Source of the DNA: Pseudomonas sp. IAC-BECa141
Lineage (GTDB): Bacteria > Pseudomonadota > Gammaproteobacteria > Pseudomonadales > Pseudomonadaceae
Assembly (NCBI RefSeq): GCF_020544405.1
Contig: NZ_CP065410.1
Location: forward strand, 3,534,001-3,598,000
Direction of reading: 5' to 3'
DNA: 64,000 nt
Shown here: positions 51,795-61,137 of the stretch, one piece after another
Layout: each line of letters begins with the position of its first letter
How positions within the stretch are numbered: position 1 is the first letter of the stretch
The notes under the pieces: model-generated
Told to the model about the DNA's origin: nothing
What the model saw: the letters and a program-made list of their open reading frames with translations, nothing else
The model's database searches: none
Program-made: the position numbers and the translations under genes

Positions 51795-51893
51795 GGCCTC
51801 CACCTTTACTACCCGAGCCGACGCCACGTACCGGCGCCGCTCAAGGCGTTTATCGATTTCGCCCGCAATGCTCGCGAGGGCAAAACGAGCTGA
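51795..51893 (+). pseudogene. C-terminal remnant of a LysR family regulator
   Basis: The plus strand encodes LHLYYPSRRHVPAPLKAFID followed by FARNAREGKTS and a stop, the typical end of a LysR effector domain (LYYPSRR, AFID). The rest of the regulator is absent. Divergent LysR/short-chain dehydrogenase pairs are common in pseudomonads. The orientation here, two C-termini pointing outward from one junction, is what a single internal deletion of such a pair would leave. Confidence 0.7.
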
Positions 51894-51899
51894 GCCGTT

Positions 51900-53081
51900 C
51901 TACAAATACTTCAACCAGGCGATGTCACGGCGTCGGGCCTTCAGTGCCGAAAACCAGCGCACCGCCGGAAACAACGCGACCGCCAGCACCACCGCCGCCA
52001 GCCACACCGCTGCCACAGAGGAGAAACCAAAATACGTGCCCTGATTAAGCCCGAACAGCGCCACGCCGATCAGGTACAACACCTTCAGGGCATACAGGTG
52101 CAGCAGGTAGAAAAACATCGGCGCCGAACCGAACACCGTCAGCCAGCGAATCCAGCGTCGATCCTGCGCGCGCTCGAACACCAGCAACAGCAGCAGCCCG
52201 ACGCTCACCGTCAAGGTGATGAACAACAGCGACGGCGGGTATTTGGTGATGTTGAAAAAACTCATCAGGGTTTGCAGGCTGCTGTCATTGATCGACCACG
52301 GTTTCTCGCCATAACCGTTGACCAACCGCAGAGCCACGAACCCCAGCAACCCGGCCATGCCACCGATCAGCAAACGGCGCTGGCGCAACCCTGCATCGGC
52401 TGCGCGGGCGAACCACGGCCCCAGCGCATAACCCAAACCGATCACGCCGATCCACGGTAGCAACGGATACGACGTGCGCAGACGCAAGGTTTCGCTCGCC
52501 TCGATCCAGCCCCGGTCATGCAGGATCGCCCATGGCACGTGCAGTGCCGACTCGGTTGCGAAGTGCAGTCCGTCGAGCAGGTTGTGTCCGGCGATGATCG
52601 CCAGGCTCAGCGTCAACAGCAGCCAGCGTGGCAGCCAGACCAGCAGCGACAGCGCGATCATGCTCAGGCCGATTGCCCAGATCACTTGCAGGTAGATCAC
52701 GGTGGGTGGCAACTGGAACGTCCAGGCGAAATTCACCAGGGTGAATTCGAGCGCGACCAGAAACAGTCCGCGCTTGAACAGGAAGGCACTGACGTCAGCC
52801 TTGCCGTCGTACTTTTCTCCGAACAGCCATGCTGACAACCCGGTCAGCAGCACGAACACCGGCGCACACAGATGCGCCAGGGTGCGGCTGAAGAACAGCG
52901 CCGGCTCGGTGCTGGCGATGTCCATCGGGTCGGTGACCTGACGATGCAACAGAAAGGTTTCGCGCACGTGGTCCAGCAACATGAACAGAATCACCAGGCC
53001 ACGCAGTGCATCAATGGACAGCAACCGGCCAGTCGCCGAGGGGCAGAACGGGGAACCGCAATCGTCATGGAGGTATCGCAA
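51900..53081 (-). CDS. DUF1624/acyltransferase-like multi-pass membrane protein
   Basis: Up to 393 residues with about ten membrane helices. The N-terminal motif LLSIDALRGLVILFMLLDHVRE, with its buried His and Arg, is that of the DUF1624 / heparan-glucosaminide acetyltransferase-like group. APVFVLLTGLSAWLFGEK and SAPMFFYLLHLYALKVLY follow. These proteins may move acyl groups across the inner membrane, but the substrate is not known. The frame only offers a TTG at 53081 before the conserved region and has no clear ribosome site, so the start is uncertain. Confidence 0.85.
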   Translation of the reverse strand: MRYLHDDCGSPFCPSATGRLLSIDALRGLVILFMLLDHVRETFLLHRQVTDPMDIASTEPALFFSRTLAHLCAPVFVLLTGLSAWLFGEKYDGKADVSAFLFKRGLFLVALEFTLVNFAWTFQLPPTVIYLQVIWAIGLSMIALSLLVWLPRWLLLTLSLAIIAGHNLLDGLHFATESALHVPWAILHDRGWIEASETLRLRTSYPLLPWIGVIGLGYALGPWFARAADAGLRQRRLLIGGMAGLLGFVALRLVNGYGEKPWSINDSSLQTLMSFFNITKYPPSLLFITLTVSVGLLLLLVFERAQDRRWIRWLTVFGSAPMFFYLLHLYALKVLYLIGVALFGLNQGTYFGFSSVAAVWLAAVVLAVALFPAVRWFSALKARRRDIAWLKYL

Positions 53082-53183
53082 TCGAATGGTTGATCGATGC
53101 GACCGCCCGAAAGCGGCCGCGCAATTTGCGTTACCTTATAACATGAAAAACCGATCCAATCGCTAGCGGTTCTCAAACAGCGA

Positions 53184-56100
53184 TCACGCTTTACGCAAGA
53201 CTTCCAGCACGACCTGCAACGGATGGCGCAGTTGTCGATCGGCCTGGCGCTTGACCTGACTGCGGCAGGAATAGCCGGTGGCCAGTGCCTCGCCCTTCTC
53301 CGCCGGGGCCTCGATCTGCTTGGCCCAGGATTGTTCGTAGATCACCGCCGACGTCTCGCGATTGCGCGCTTCATGTCCGTAAGTGCCGGACATGCCGCAG
53401 CAGCCGGTGGCCTGGGTCGCCAGCTTCAGGCCGACACGTTCGAACACCTGCTCCCATTGCCGGGTGGCGGCCGGGGCGTTGGTTTTCTCGGTGCAGTGCG
53501 CCAGCAGGCGGAAGGTGTCGGCGCGGCGCTGGTCGGTCTGCTCCGGCATGACCTTGAGCAACCACTCCTGCACCAGCGCCACCTCCGGGCATTTCTCCAT
53601 CTCCGGCACTTTCAGATACTCCTGGCGATAGACCAGGGTCATGGCCGGGTCGAGTCCCACCAGCGGCACACCAACCTCGGCCAGTGCGCGCAGCTGTCCG
53701 GCATTGCGCAACGCCGCACGATTGAACGCCGAGAGGAAACCCTGCACATGCAGCGGCTTGCCGTTGGCGCTGAACGGCGCCAAGTAAACCTGATAACCCA
53801 GTCGCGAAATCAGCTCGATCAGATCCGCCAGCAATGGCGCCTCGAAGTATCGGGTGAACGCATCCTGCACCAGCACCACACTGCGCTCACGTTGCGCCTG
53901 GGTCAGCGCCGAAAGCACCTTGACCGACGCCGACTGAACCTGCCAGCGACGCATCGCCGCGTGGAAATCGAAACGGCTGAGCAACGGCACATCGACCATG
54001 CCGCCAAGACGCTCGATCAAGCGACGGCTGAACGAGGCGCCCATCAAACCGTTATAGAGAAACGGAATCCGCGCCATGTACGGAATCGTGTATTCCAGCG
54101 AAGCGATCAGATAATCCCGCGCCGGCCGCAGGTAACGGGTGTGGTACAACTCGAGGAATCGCGAACGGAAGTCCGGCACGTTGACCTTCACCGGGCACTG
54201 CCCCGCACAGGACTTGCACGCCAGGCACCCGGCCATGGCGTCGTACACCTCATGTGAGAAGTCCTTTTCCTGCGCACGGCTGTTGCGCCAACGCTGCAGC
54301 AACGTACTGAAAAACGGCGGACGACGGCTGGCATCGGCCAATACATCAACACCCGCCTCCCCCTGCAAACGCAGCCATTCACGAATCAGCGAGGCGCGAC
54401 CCTTGGGCGACTGCGCGCGCTGGCGAGTGGCTTTCCACGACGGGCACATGGCATCGTCGGGATCGAAGTTGTAGCAGGCGCCGTTGCCGTTACAGTGCAT
54501 CGCCGCACCGTAGTCCTGCCAGACTTTCTCGTCGATCTGTCGGTCCAGTTCGCCGCGCAGGGTCACTTCGTCGATTTTCAGCAATGCAGCGCCGGGGATA
54601 TACGGCGTGGCGATCTTGCCAGGATTGAACTGGTTGAACGGATCGAACGCCGCCTTCAAGGCTTGCAGCGCAGGGTACAACTCGCCGAAGAAGGCCGGCG
54701 CGTATTCCGAGCGCAGGCCCTTGCCGTGCTCGCCCCACAACAGACCGCCGTAACGCTGGGTCAGCGCGGCGACGCCGTCCGACACCGGGCGCACCAGCGC
54801 GGCTTGTTGCGGGTCCTTCATGTCGAGAATCGGCCGCACGTGCAGCACGCCGGCATCGACGTGGCCGAACATGCCGTATTGCAGCTTATGGCTGTCGAGC
54901 AGCTCGCGCAGTTCGGCGATGTACTCGGCCAGATGCTGCGGCGGCACGGCGGTGTCTTCGACAAACGGCTGCGGCCGCGCTTCACCGGCGACGTTGCCGA
55001 GCAACCCCACCGCGCGTTTGCGCATGCCATAAACGCGGTTCACCGCCGCATGCCCGACGGCCAGCGTATGGCCCAGGCGCTCGACCGTGGCGTCGGTGCC
55101 CAAATGCTGGACGAAGGCTTCGACCCGGCCTTGCAATTCCTCGGGATCGTCGCCGCAGAACTCCACCATGTTGATCCCCAGCGTCGGCCGCTCGGCGCTT
55201 TCCGGGAAGTACTCGGCGACGCCATGCCAGACGATGTCCTGCATCGCCAGCAACAGCACTTTGGAGTCGACGGTTTCGATCGACAATGGCTTGAGCGCCA
55301 TCAACGCCCGGGCATCACGCAAGGCATCCATGAAGCCGGCGTAGCGAATGTTCACCAGCATCGTGTGCCTGGGAATCGGCAACACGTTGAGCTTGGCCTC
55401 GACCACAAACCCCAGCGAACCTTCAGCGCCGCACAGCACGCTGTTGAGGTTGAAACGGTTGTCAGCCTCGCGCAGGTGCGCCAGGTCGTAACCGGTCAGG
55501 CAGCGGTTGAGATCGGGGAAGGTTTCCCGGATCAGCTCGCCCTGCTCATCGATGATCTGCCGCGCGCAGCGATACACCTCACCGGCCCGGCCCTCACGCG
55601 CGCATTCCGCTGCCAGTTCGCTTTCTTCCAACGGGCGGCCGTGCAAACGCTCGCCACCACGCAGGACCATGTGCAGTTCCAGCACGTGGTCGCGGGTCTT
55701 GCCGTAGGTGCAGCTGCCCTGGCCGCTGGCGTCGGTGTTAATCATGCCGCCGACGGTGGCGCGGTTCGACGTGGACAGTTCCGGAGCGAAAAACAGTCCG
55801 GCGGATTTCAGCGCCGCGTTTAGCTGGTCTTTCACCACGCCGGCCTGCACCCGTACCCAGCGCTGTTCAACGTTGATTTCAAGAATGCGGTTCATGTGCC
55901 GCGACAGGTCGACGACGATGCCGTCGGTCAACGACTGGCCGTTGGTGCCGGTGCCGCCACCACGAGGCGTGATCACGACTTTCTGGTAAGCCGGCTCGGC
56001 GATCAGGCGCGCGAGCAGCGCCACGTCGTCGGCGTCACGCGGGAATACCGCCGCTTGCGGCAAGCGCTGGTAGATCGAGTTGTCCGTGGCCAGCACCACG

Positions 56101-56213
56101 CGGCTGGCGTAATCGGCGCTGATCTCGCCACGAAAACCGCCGGTTTCAAGGGCTTTGAGAAACTGCTGGTAGTCGGTGTTCAACGCAGTGGAAGGCGACA
56201 GCTGGGCAATCAT
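53184..56213 (-). CDS. ydiJ: FAD and iron-sulfur D-2-hydroxyacid dehydrogenase, YdiJ family
   Basis: Starting at MIAQLSPSTALN gives 1009 residues, close to E. coli YdiJ. The FAD-binding PCMH domain (about 45-270) has VVITPRGGGTGTNGQSLTDG and STSNRATVGGMINTDASGQG. The oxidase C-terminal domain follows, with FGHVDAGVLHVRP and WGEHGKG. A ferredoxin-like segment has HCNGNGACYNFDPDDAMCPS and CLACKSCAGQCPVKVNVP. The CCG-type end has ATGCCGMSGTYGHEARN. YdiJ proteins oxidise D-2-hydroxyglutarate or D-lactate-like acids and pass electrons to the membrane chain. A LysR regulator is divergent. Confidence 0.92.
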   Translation of the reverse strand: MIAQLSPSTALNTDYQQFLKALETGGFRGEISADYASRVVLATDNSIYQRLPQAAVFPRDADDVALLARLIAEPAYQKVVITPRGGGTGTNGQSLTDGIVVDLSRHMNRILEINVEQRWVRVQAGVVKDQLNAALKSAGLFFAPELSTSNRATVGGMINTDASGQGSCTYGKTRDHVLELHMVLRGGERLHGRPLEESELAAECAREGRAGEVYRCARQIIDEQGELIRETFPDLNRCLTGYDLAHLREADNRFNLNSVLCGAEGSLGFVVEAKLNVLPIPRHTMLVNIRYAGFMDALRDARALMALKPLSIETVDSKVLLLAMQDIVWHGVAEYFPESAERPTLGINMVEFCGDDPEELQGRVEAFVQHLGTDATVERLGHTLAVGHAAVNRVYGMRKRAVGLLGNVAGEARPQPFVEDTAVPPQHLAEYIAELRELLDSHKLQYGMFGHVDAGVLHVRPILDMKDPQQAALVRPVSDGVAALTQRYGGLLWGEHGKGLRSEYAPAFFGELYPALQALKAAFDPFNQFNPGKIATPYIPGAALLKIDEVTLRGELDRQIDEKVWQDYGAAMHCNGNGACYNFDPDDAMCPSWKATRQRAQSPKGRASLIREWLRLQGEAGVDVLADASRRPPFFSTLLQRWRNSRAQEKDFSHEVYDAMAGCLACKSCAGQCPVKVNVPDFRSRFLELYHTRYLRPARDYLIASLEYTIPYMARIPFLYNGLMGASFSRRLIERLGGMVDVPLLSRFDFHAAMRRWQVQSASVKVLSALTQAQRERSVVLVQDAFTRYFEAPLLADLIELISRLGYQVYLAPFSANGKPLHVQGFLSAFNRAALRNAGQLRALAEVGVPLVGLDPAMTLVYRQEYLKVPEMEKCPEVALVQEWLLKVMPEQTDQRRADTFRLLAHCTEKTNAPAATRQWEQVFERVGLKLATQATGCCGMSGTYGHEARNRETSAVIYEQSWAKQIEAPAEKGEALATGYSCRSQVKRQADRQLRHPLQVVLEVLRKA

Positions 56214-56372
56214 CGGGCGTGCAATCTCGGTCAAAAACGGGCCGTGTGGCGGTGAACAGTTGTGCGCAATGAATGATTGCGTCACGCTCCCGCCATCTCA
56301 TAGGCCTTATGTTCATTGCAGAGCGATGCCGGGACAACCGTAAAATCGACCCGCAATCCATGACTAAAACGA

Positions 56373-57257
56373 ATGAATCCGCGAACTCTCACTCCCTCGA
56401 TGTCGTTGCTGCTGGCGTTTGAAGCCGCCGCGCGCCATGAAAGCTACACCCGCGCCGCTCACGAACTGTCGTTGACCCAAAGCGCGGTCAGCCGTCAGGT
56501 GCAGATTCTGGAAAAGATGCTCGGCATGCGCCTGTTCAGCCGCGAAGGCCGGCGGGTGATTCTCACCGACGTCGGGCGCATGTACCAACGCGAACTGTCC
56601 GAAGCCCTCGGCCAGATTCGCAGCGCGACGTTGCAGGCGATGGCGTTTGGCTCGGGCATTCACAGTTTGCGCCTGGCGACGCTGCCGACCTTCGGCTCAA
56701 AATGGCTGCTGCCACGCTTGAAGGATTTCTACACCGCGCACCCCGGCATGACGGTGCACCTGCATTCACGCATCGAAACCATCGACTTCGACACCAGCGA
56801 AATCGACGCCGCGATCTGCGTCGGCGGCGGCGACTGGCCAGGGCTGACCGCCCACCGTCTGCACACCGAAGAACTGGTGGTGATTGCCAGTGCGCAGCTG
56901 TCCGATGCCGAGCGTCGTGCGGCAGACGAAGATATTGCCGGGCAACTGCTGCTCAACGTCAGCAGTAATGCTCAGGCCTGGTCCGAGTGGTTCAGCCATC
57001 ACGCCCTGCCCCATCGCAGTATGCGCATCGGTCCGAGCTTCGAGATGACCTCGCACTTGATCCAGGCTGTGCGCGCCAATATCGGGATCGGGCTGGTGCC
57101 AAGAATTCTGGTGGAGGATGAGCTGCACAGCGGTGAGCTGGTGCAACTGGGGGAGCCGATCAGCAGTCGGCGCAGCTATTACTTGGTGTACCCGGCGCGC
57201 AATGAATCGTTGGCGTCGTTGAAGGCGTTTCGCGACTGGTTGATGCGCACGCTCTGA
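56373..57257 (+). CDS. LysR family regulator, GcvA-like
   Basis: The 294-residue protein has a helix-turn-helix of the GcvA type (LLLAFEAAARHESYTRAAHE, LSLTQSAVSRQVQILEKMLG, MRLFSREGRRVILTDVG). The effector domain has RLATLPTFGSKWLLPRL and TSEIDAAICVGGGDWPG. It is divergent from ydiJ with 159 bases between starts, so it is the likely regulator of that gene. A terminator follows and also serves the convergent dehydratase gene. Confidence 0.92.
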   Translation: MNPRTLTPSMSLLLAFEAAARHESYTRAAHELSLTQSAVSRQVQILEKMLGMRLFSREGRRVILTDVGRMYQRELSEALGQIRSATLQAMAFGSGIHSLRLATLPTFGSKWLLPRLKDFYTAHPGMTVHLHSRIETIDFDTSEIDAAICVGGGDWPGLTAHRLHTEELVVIASAQLSDAERRAADEDIAGQLLLNVSSNAQAWSEWFSHHALPHRSMRIGPSFEMTSHLIQAVRANIGIGLVPRILVEDELHSGELVQLGEPISSRRSYYLVYPARNESLASLKAFRDWLMRTL

Positions 57258-57262
57258 AACAA

Positions 57263-57293
57263 CAGAGGGCGCCGTTCGACGCCCTCTGGTTTT
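57263..57293. terminator. Terminator between convergent genes
   Basis: CAGAGGGCG and CGCCCTCTG pair around CCGTTCGA-type loop bases, followed by GTTTTG on the plus strand. Confidence 0.85.
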
Positions 57294-57299
57294 GCTCAA

Positions 57300-58574
57300 T
57301 CAGAATCGCGGCTTCAGCGCTTTCCAGTCAGGTTTGTAGCGCTGCATTTGCCGTACATCATCGCGCTGGCGGATGCCGCAGGTCAGGTACTGATCATGCA
57401 GCTTGCCGAGCTGATCGTGATCCAGTTCCAGCCCGAGGCCCGGTGTACGAGTGATCTTCACGCAGCCATCGACGATCGGCAGCTTGCCGCCCTTGATCAC
57501 TTCTTCATCCGGCTCCTGCCACGGGTAATGGGTGTCGCAGGCGTAGTCCAGATTCGGCACCGCGGCCGCCACATGCGCCATCGCCATCAGGCTGATGCCC
57601 AGGTGTGAGTTGGAATGCATCGACACACCGAGGCCGAAGGTGTCGCACATTTTCGCCAGGGTCTGGGTGTCGCGCAGGCCGCCCCAGTAATGGTGATCGG
57701 CGAGGACAATCTGCACGCTGTTCAACGCAACGCTGCGGCGGAATTCGTCGAAATCGGTGACCACCATGTTGGTCGCCAGCGGCAGCCCGGTGCGTTTGTG
57801 CAACTCGGCCATGCCGTCGAGGCCCGGGGTCGGGTCTTCGTAATACTGCAAATCGTCGCCCAGCAACTGCGCCATGCGGATCGAGGTTTCCAGCGACCAG
57901 TTGCCGTTGGGATCGATGCGCAACGGATAACCGGGGAAGGCCTTTTTCAACGCCTTGATGCACGCCACTTCGCGCTCCGGCGGCAGCGTGCCGGCCTTGA
58001 GCTTGATGCTCTTGAAACCGTAGGCCTCGATCATCCGCGCAGCCTGGGCGACGATCTGCTGCTCGTTCAGCGCCTCGCCCCAGTTGTCCGGCTTGTACGG
58101 CGAATCGACGTGCTGCGCATACTTGAAAAACAGGTACGCACTGAACGGCACTTCATCGCGCACCGCCCCGCCCAACAGGTCCACCAACGGCACATTCAAG
58201 TAGCGGGCCTGCAAGTCGAGGAACGCCACTTCAAACGCCGAATATGCGTTGCTCACCGCTTTACTGGCGTGGGAACCCGGCGCGAGTTCGGCACCGGCCA
58301 GACTGGCAGGCTTGTTGGCAGCAACCGTCGCCTGAACGAGCCGACGCAGCTGATTGAGATTAAAGGGATCGAGGCCGATCAACTGCGACTGCAGCTGTTG
58401 CTGGATCGCCAGCGCCGGAGCATCGCCATAGCTTTCGCCGAGGCCGATGTAGCCGTTGTCGCTCTCGATTTCGATGATCGAGCGCAGAGCGAACGGTTCG
58501 TGGATGCCACTGGCGTTGAGCAGCGGCGGATCACGGAAGGCAATGGGAGTGACGGTGACGCGAGTGATTTTCAA
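57300..58574 (-). CDS. glucarate dehydratase-like enolase superfamily enzyme
   Basis: The 424-residue protein opens MKITRVTVTPIAFRDPPLLN. It has the glucarate dehydratase hallmarks FKSIKLKAGTLPPERE (catalytic K-x-K), LRIDPNGNWSLE with a metal Asp, YYEDPTPGLDGM with a metal Glu, and VSMHSNSHLGISLM with the catalytic His. It should dehydrate a sugar diacid such as D-glucarate to a 2-keto-3-deoxy acid. It is a little shorter than E. coli GudD and differs from it at the N-terminus, so a related diacid is possible. It is co-directional with an MFS transporter 23 bases upstream. Confidence 0.88.
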   Translation of the reverse strand: MKITRVTVTPIAFRDPPLLNASGIHEPFALRSIIEIESDNGYIGLGESYGDAPALAIQQQLQSQLIGLDPFNLNQLRRLVQATVAANKPASLAGAELAPGSHASKAVSNAYSAFEVAFLDLQARYLNVPLVDLLGGAVRDEVPFSAYLFFKYAQHVDSPYKPDNWGEALNEQQIVAQAARMIEAYGFKSIKLKAGTLPPEREVACIKALKKAFPGYPLRIDPNGNWSLETSIRMAQLLGDDLQYYEDPTPGLDGMAELHKRTGLPLATNMVVTDFDEFRRSVALNSVQIVLADHHYWGGLRDTQTLAKMCDTFGLGVSMHSNSHLGISLMAMAHVAAAVPNLDYACDTHYPWQEPDEEVIKGGKLPIVDGCVKITRTPGLGLELDHDQLGKLHDQYLTCGIRQRDDVRQMQRYKPDWKALKPRF

Positions 58575-58597
58575 AATGACGCTCCTTTGAGACGGAA

Positions 58598-59965
58598 TCA
58601 GTGGCTCGCCACCGGGTTGGCCGTCGGCGCGACGGCGTTTTCGGGTTCAGGTTTTGCCGGGGTTTTGCCCTTGGCGCCGGGTGCCATCCGGGCGAAGAAG
58701 ATCACTACTGCCGCTACCAGCGAGGTCGCCGCCAGGCCATACAGGCCGCCCTCAATGGAGCCGGTGGTCTGCTCCAGAAAACCGAACGCGGTCGGCGCAA
58801 CGAAGCCGCCGAGATTGCCGATGGAGTTGATCAACGCAATGACCGCCGCCGCGATGCGCGCATCCAGATAGCTTTGTGGGATCGGCCAGAACAGCGCCGA
58901 GGCTGCCTTGAAGCCGATGGCCGCGAAACAGATGGCGACGAAGGCGAAAATCGGCCCGCCCGTGGTGGACATGAACATGCCGAACGCGGCGATCACCAGG
59001 GTCAGCGCGACCCACGCCTGCTGGAATTTCCACTTGCCCGCCATTGCCGCAAAGCCGTACATCGCGACGATGGAAATGATCCACGGCACCGAGTTGAGCA
59101 GCCCGACCTGGAAGTCGCCGAGGTTGCCCATTTTCTTGATCATGCTCGGCAGCCAGAACGTGGCGCCATAGATGGTCAGGGCGATGGAGAAGTAGATGAA
59201 GCAGAACAGCGCGATCTGCCGGTCCGCCAACAGTTTGAACATCGAAGGTTTGGCGACGTGGGTTGCTTCGCGTGCACGTTGTTCTTCGGTGATCGCGGCC
59301 ACCAGTGCCTCGCGCTCCTCCTCGCTCAGCCACTTGGCCTGGCGCGGATGAGATTGCAGCCAGAACCAGACAAACCCGCAGAGCACCACCGACGCAGCGC
59401 CTTCGATCAGGAACATCCACTGCCAGCCGTGCAGGCCCAGACCGCTGATGTGCAAAAGAGCACCGGACACCGGGCCGGAAATCACCGAGGCAATCGCCGA
59501 TCCGCTGAGAAACACCGCCATGGTCTTGCCGCGCTCCGAGGCCGGTAGCCATTGGGTGAAGTAATAAATGATCCCAGGGAAGAACCCGGCCTCGGCAGCG
59601 CCCAATATGAAGCGCAACACATAGAAACTGGTTTCACCCTTGACGAACGCCATGGCCATCGCCGCCGCGCCCCAGGTGAACATGATCCGCGTCAGCCAGG
59701 CGCGGGCGCCGTAGCGTTGCAGAAGCATATTGGACGGCACTTCAAACAAGGCGTAACCGATAAAAAACAGACCGGCGCCGAGGCCGTATGCAGCAGCGCC
59801 GATCCCCAGATCGGTTTCCAGATGACTGCGCACGAAACCGATGTTGACCCGGTCGATGTAGTTGACGATGAACATCACCACGAACAGCGGCAGCACATGA
59901 CGCTTGACCTTGGCGGCGGCGCGGGCGAGTACCGTGATGTCCGGTGAACTCTGGAGGGTATTCAA
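58598..59965 (-). CDS. MFS transporter, anion:cation symporter family (GudP-like)
   Basis: The 455-residue protein has twelve membrane helices and the ACS-family features VNYIDRVNIGFVRSHLETDL, GYALFEVPSNMLLQRYGAR, RFILGAAEAGFFPGIIYYFT and LPASERGKTMAVFLSGSA. This family imports glucarate, galactarate, tartrate and other hydroxylated acids. It is first in an operon with the glucarate dehydratase-like gene, so it probably imports that enzyme's substrate. Its start is 127 bases from a divergent LysR regulator. Confidence 0.92.
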   Translation of the reverse strand: MNTLQSSPDITVLARAAAKVKRHVLPLFVVMFIVNYIDRVNIGFVRSHLETDLGIGAAAYGLGAGLFFIGYALFEVPSNMLLQRYGARAWLTRIMFTWGAAAMAMAFVKGETSFYVLRFILGAAEAGFFPGIIYYFTQWLPASERGKTMAVFLSGSAIASVISGPVSGALLHISGLGLHGWQWMFLIEGAASVVLCGFVWFWLQSHPRQAKWLSEEEREALVAAITEEQRAREATHVAKPSMFKLLADRQIALFCFIYFSIALTIYGATFWLPSMIKKMGNLGDFQVGLLNSVPWIISIVAMYGFAAMAGKWKFQQAWVALTLVIAAFGMFMSTTGGPIFAFVAICFAAIGFKAASALFWPIPQSYLDARIAAAVIALINSIGNLGGFVAPTAFGFLEQTTGSIEGGLYGLAATSLVAAVVIFFARMAPGAKGKTPAKPEPENAVAPTANPVASH

Positions 59966-60049
59966 GGGGCGACTCCCGATCTTTGTTTTTGTTGGGATAG
60001 CGGCGGCCTTTGAGGCGTAGAGCGATCATGGACGGAGCCATTGATCCCG

Positions 60050-60088
60050 TCTAATCTAACTTTGCATTCGATTGATACCCGGATTAGA
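60050..60088. promoter_or_regulatory. Putative LysR binding region of the diacid operon
   Basis: TCTAATC (60050-60056) and GATTAGA (60082-60088) are perfect inverted arms 25 bases apart, immediately before the LysR start. They lie in the divergent region with the MFS gene and suit a LysR tetramer. Confidence 0.45.
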
Positions 60089-60091
60089 TCA

Positions 60092-60991
60092 ATGTTCGAA
60101 CTGACCCAGCTGCGCTGCTTCACTACCGTCGCCACCGAACTGAATTTCCGCCGTGCCGCCGAACGGCTGAACATGACCCAACCGCCATTGAGCCGGCAGA
60201 TCCAGTTGCTGGAGCATCACCTGGGTGTCGAACTGTTTACCCGCAGTACACGCAGCGTGGCGCTCACCGCTGCCGGCCGCGCATTTTTCATCGAGGCGCA
60301 GAATCTGCTGGAGCGCGCGCAACAGGCTGCGGTCACTGCCCGGCGTTTTGCCGAGGGTGATATCGGTTCGGTGAACATCAGTTTTGTCGGCAGCGCGGTG
60401 TATGAGTTCTTGCCCAAGGTCATCGCCGAGGCGCGCCTCAAGCAGCCGCAGGTGAAGATCGACCTGACCGAAATGAACACCTACCAGCAACACGAAGCCC
60501 TGCGCGCCCGACGCATCGATCTGGGCATCGTCCGCGCGCCGTTGCTGGAGCCCGGTTACGCCACTGAGTGCCTGGTGCGAGAGCCGTTTGTGCTGGCGGT
60601 GCCGAGTGGTCATCGACTGGCGAACGCCGACGATGTGTCAGTGAAGGACCTGGATGGGCAGCCGTTCCTGATGTATTCCCACGCAGCCTATCCGCCGTTC
60701 AACGAATTGCTGACCGGCATGCTGCGCTCGGCCCGGGTTGCTCCGGATTACGTGCAGTGGCTGGGCTCTTCCTTGACGATTCTGGCGCTGGTCAATGCGG
60801 GCATGGGGCTGGCACTGGTGCCGCGTTGCGCGACCAGTGTGGTGTTCAGGAATGTGGTGTTTCGCGAGATCGACCTGGGCGAAGGGGTACAGAGCGAACT
60901 GCATCTGATCTGGCGGGAGAACAACGACAACCCGGCGTTTGCGATGTTGCTGGAAGGCATTCGCCGGGCGGTGAAGGATGGATGGGGTTAG
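60092..60991 (+). CDS. LysR family regulator of the glucarate-type operon
   Basis: The start MFELTQLRCFTTVATEL gives 299 residues; an earlier in-frame ATG at 60041 would run through the inverted repeat. The helix-turn-helix is NFRRAAERLNMTQPPLSRQI, with QLLEHHLGVELFTRSTRSVA after it. The LxxPPxLSRQ type is that of BenM/CatM-like regulators of aromatic and acid catabolism. The effector domain has VNISFVGSAVYEFLPKVIAE. It is divergent from the MFS/dehydratase operon, which it most likely activates in response to the substrate. Confidence 0.92.
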   Translation: MFELTQLRCFTTVATELNFRRAAERLNMTQPPLSRQIQLLEHHLGVELFTRSTRSVALTAAGRAFFIEAQNLLERAQQAAVTARRFAEGDIGSVNISFVGSAVYEFLPKVIAEARLKQPQVKIDLTEMNTYQQHEALRARRIDLGIVRAPLLEPGYATECLVREPFVLAVPSGHRLANADDVSVKDLDGQPFLMYSHAAYPPFNELLTGMLRSARVAPDYVQWLGSSLTILALVNAGMGLALVPRCATSVVFRNVVFREIDLGEGVQSELHLIWRENNDNPAFAMLLEGIRRAVKDGWG

Positions 60992-61137
60992 GAATGGTTA
61001 TGCATTGACGGGGGATATTTCAGCGGTGGCGGTGCCTTTGGCCCCTTGATCAATGGTTTTTCCAACTGTTTCCCATCTGGCCCGTAGAACAGGCGCGCGA
61101 CGTGCGGCGGCATAGGTTGTGGCGCTCTGGCGGTCAT
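60988..61137 (-). CDS. 49-residue proline-rich micro-ORF coupled to the DUF6338 gene
   Basis: The frame encodes MTARAPQPMPPHVARLFYGP, then DGKQLEKPLIKGPKAPPPLK and YPPSMHNHS. Its ATG overlaps the stop of the upstream 201-residue membrane protein gene (ATGA), which is strong support for translation. The stop overlaps the end of the convergent LysR gene by four bases. It has no membrane segment and is 20 percent proline. It may be a small partner of the membrane protein. No family was recognised. Confidence 0.6.
   Translation of the reverse strand: MTARAPQPMPPHVARLFYGPDGKQLEKPLIKGPKAPPPLKYPPSMHNHS

Noticed and set aside
51522..51893. A 123-codon plus-strand ORF starting inside the REP repeat
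   Set aside because: Its first half is repeat and antisense to the dehydrogenase remnant; only the last 30 or so codons are real LysR sequence, so it is annotated as a remnant.
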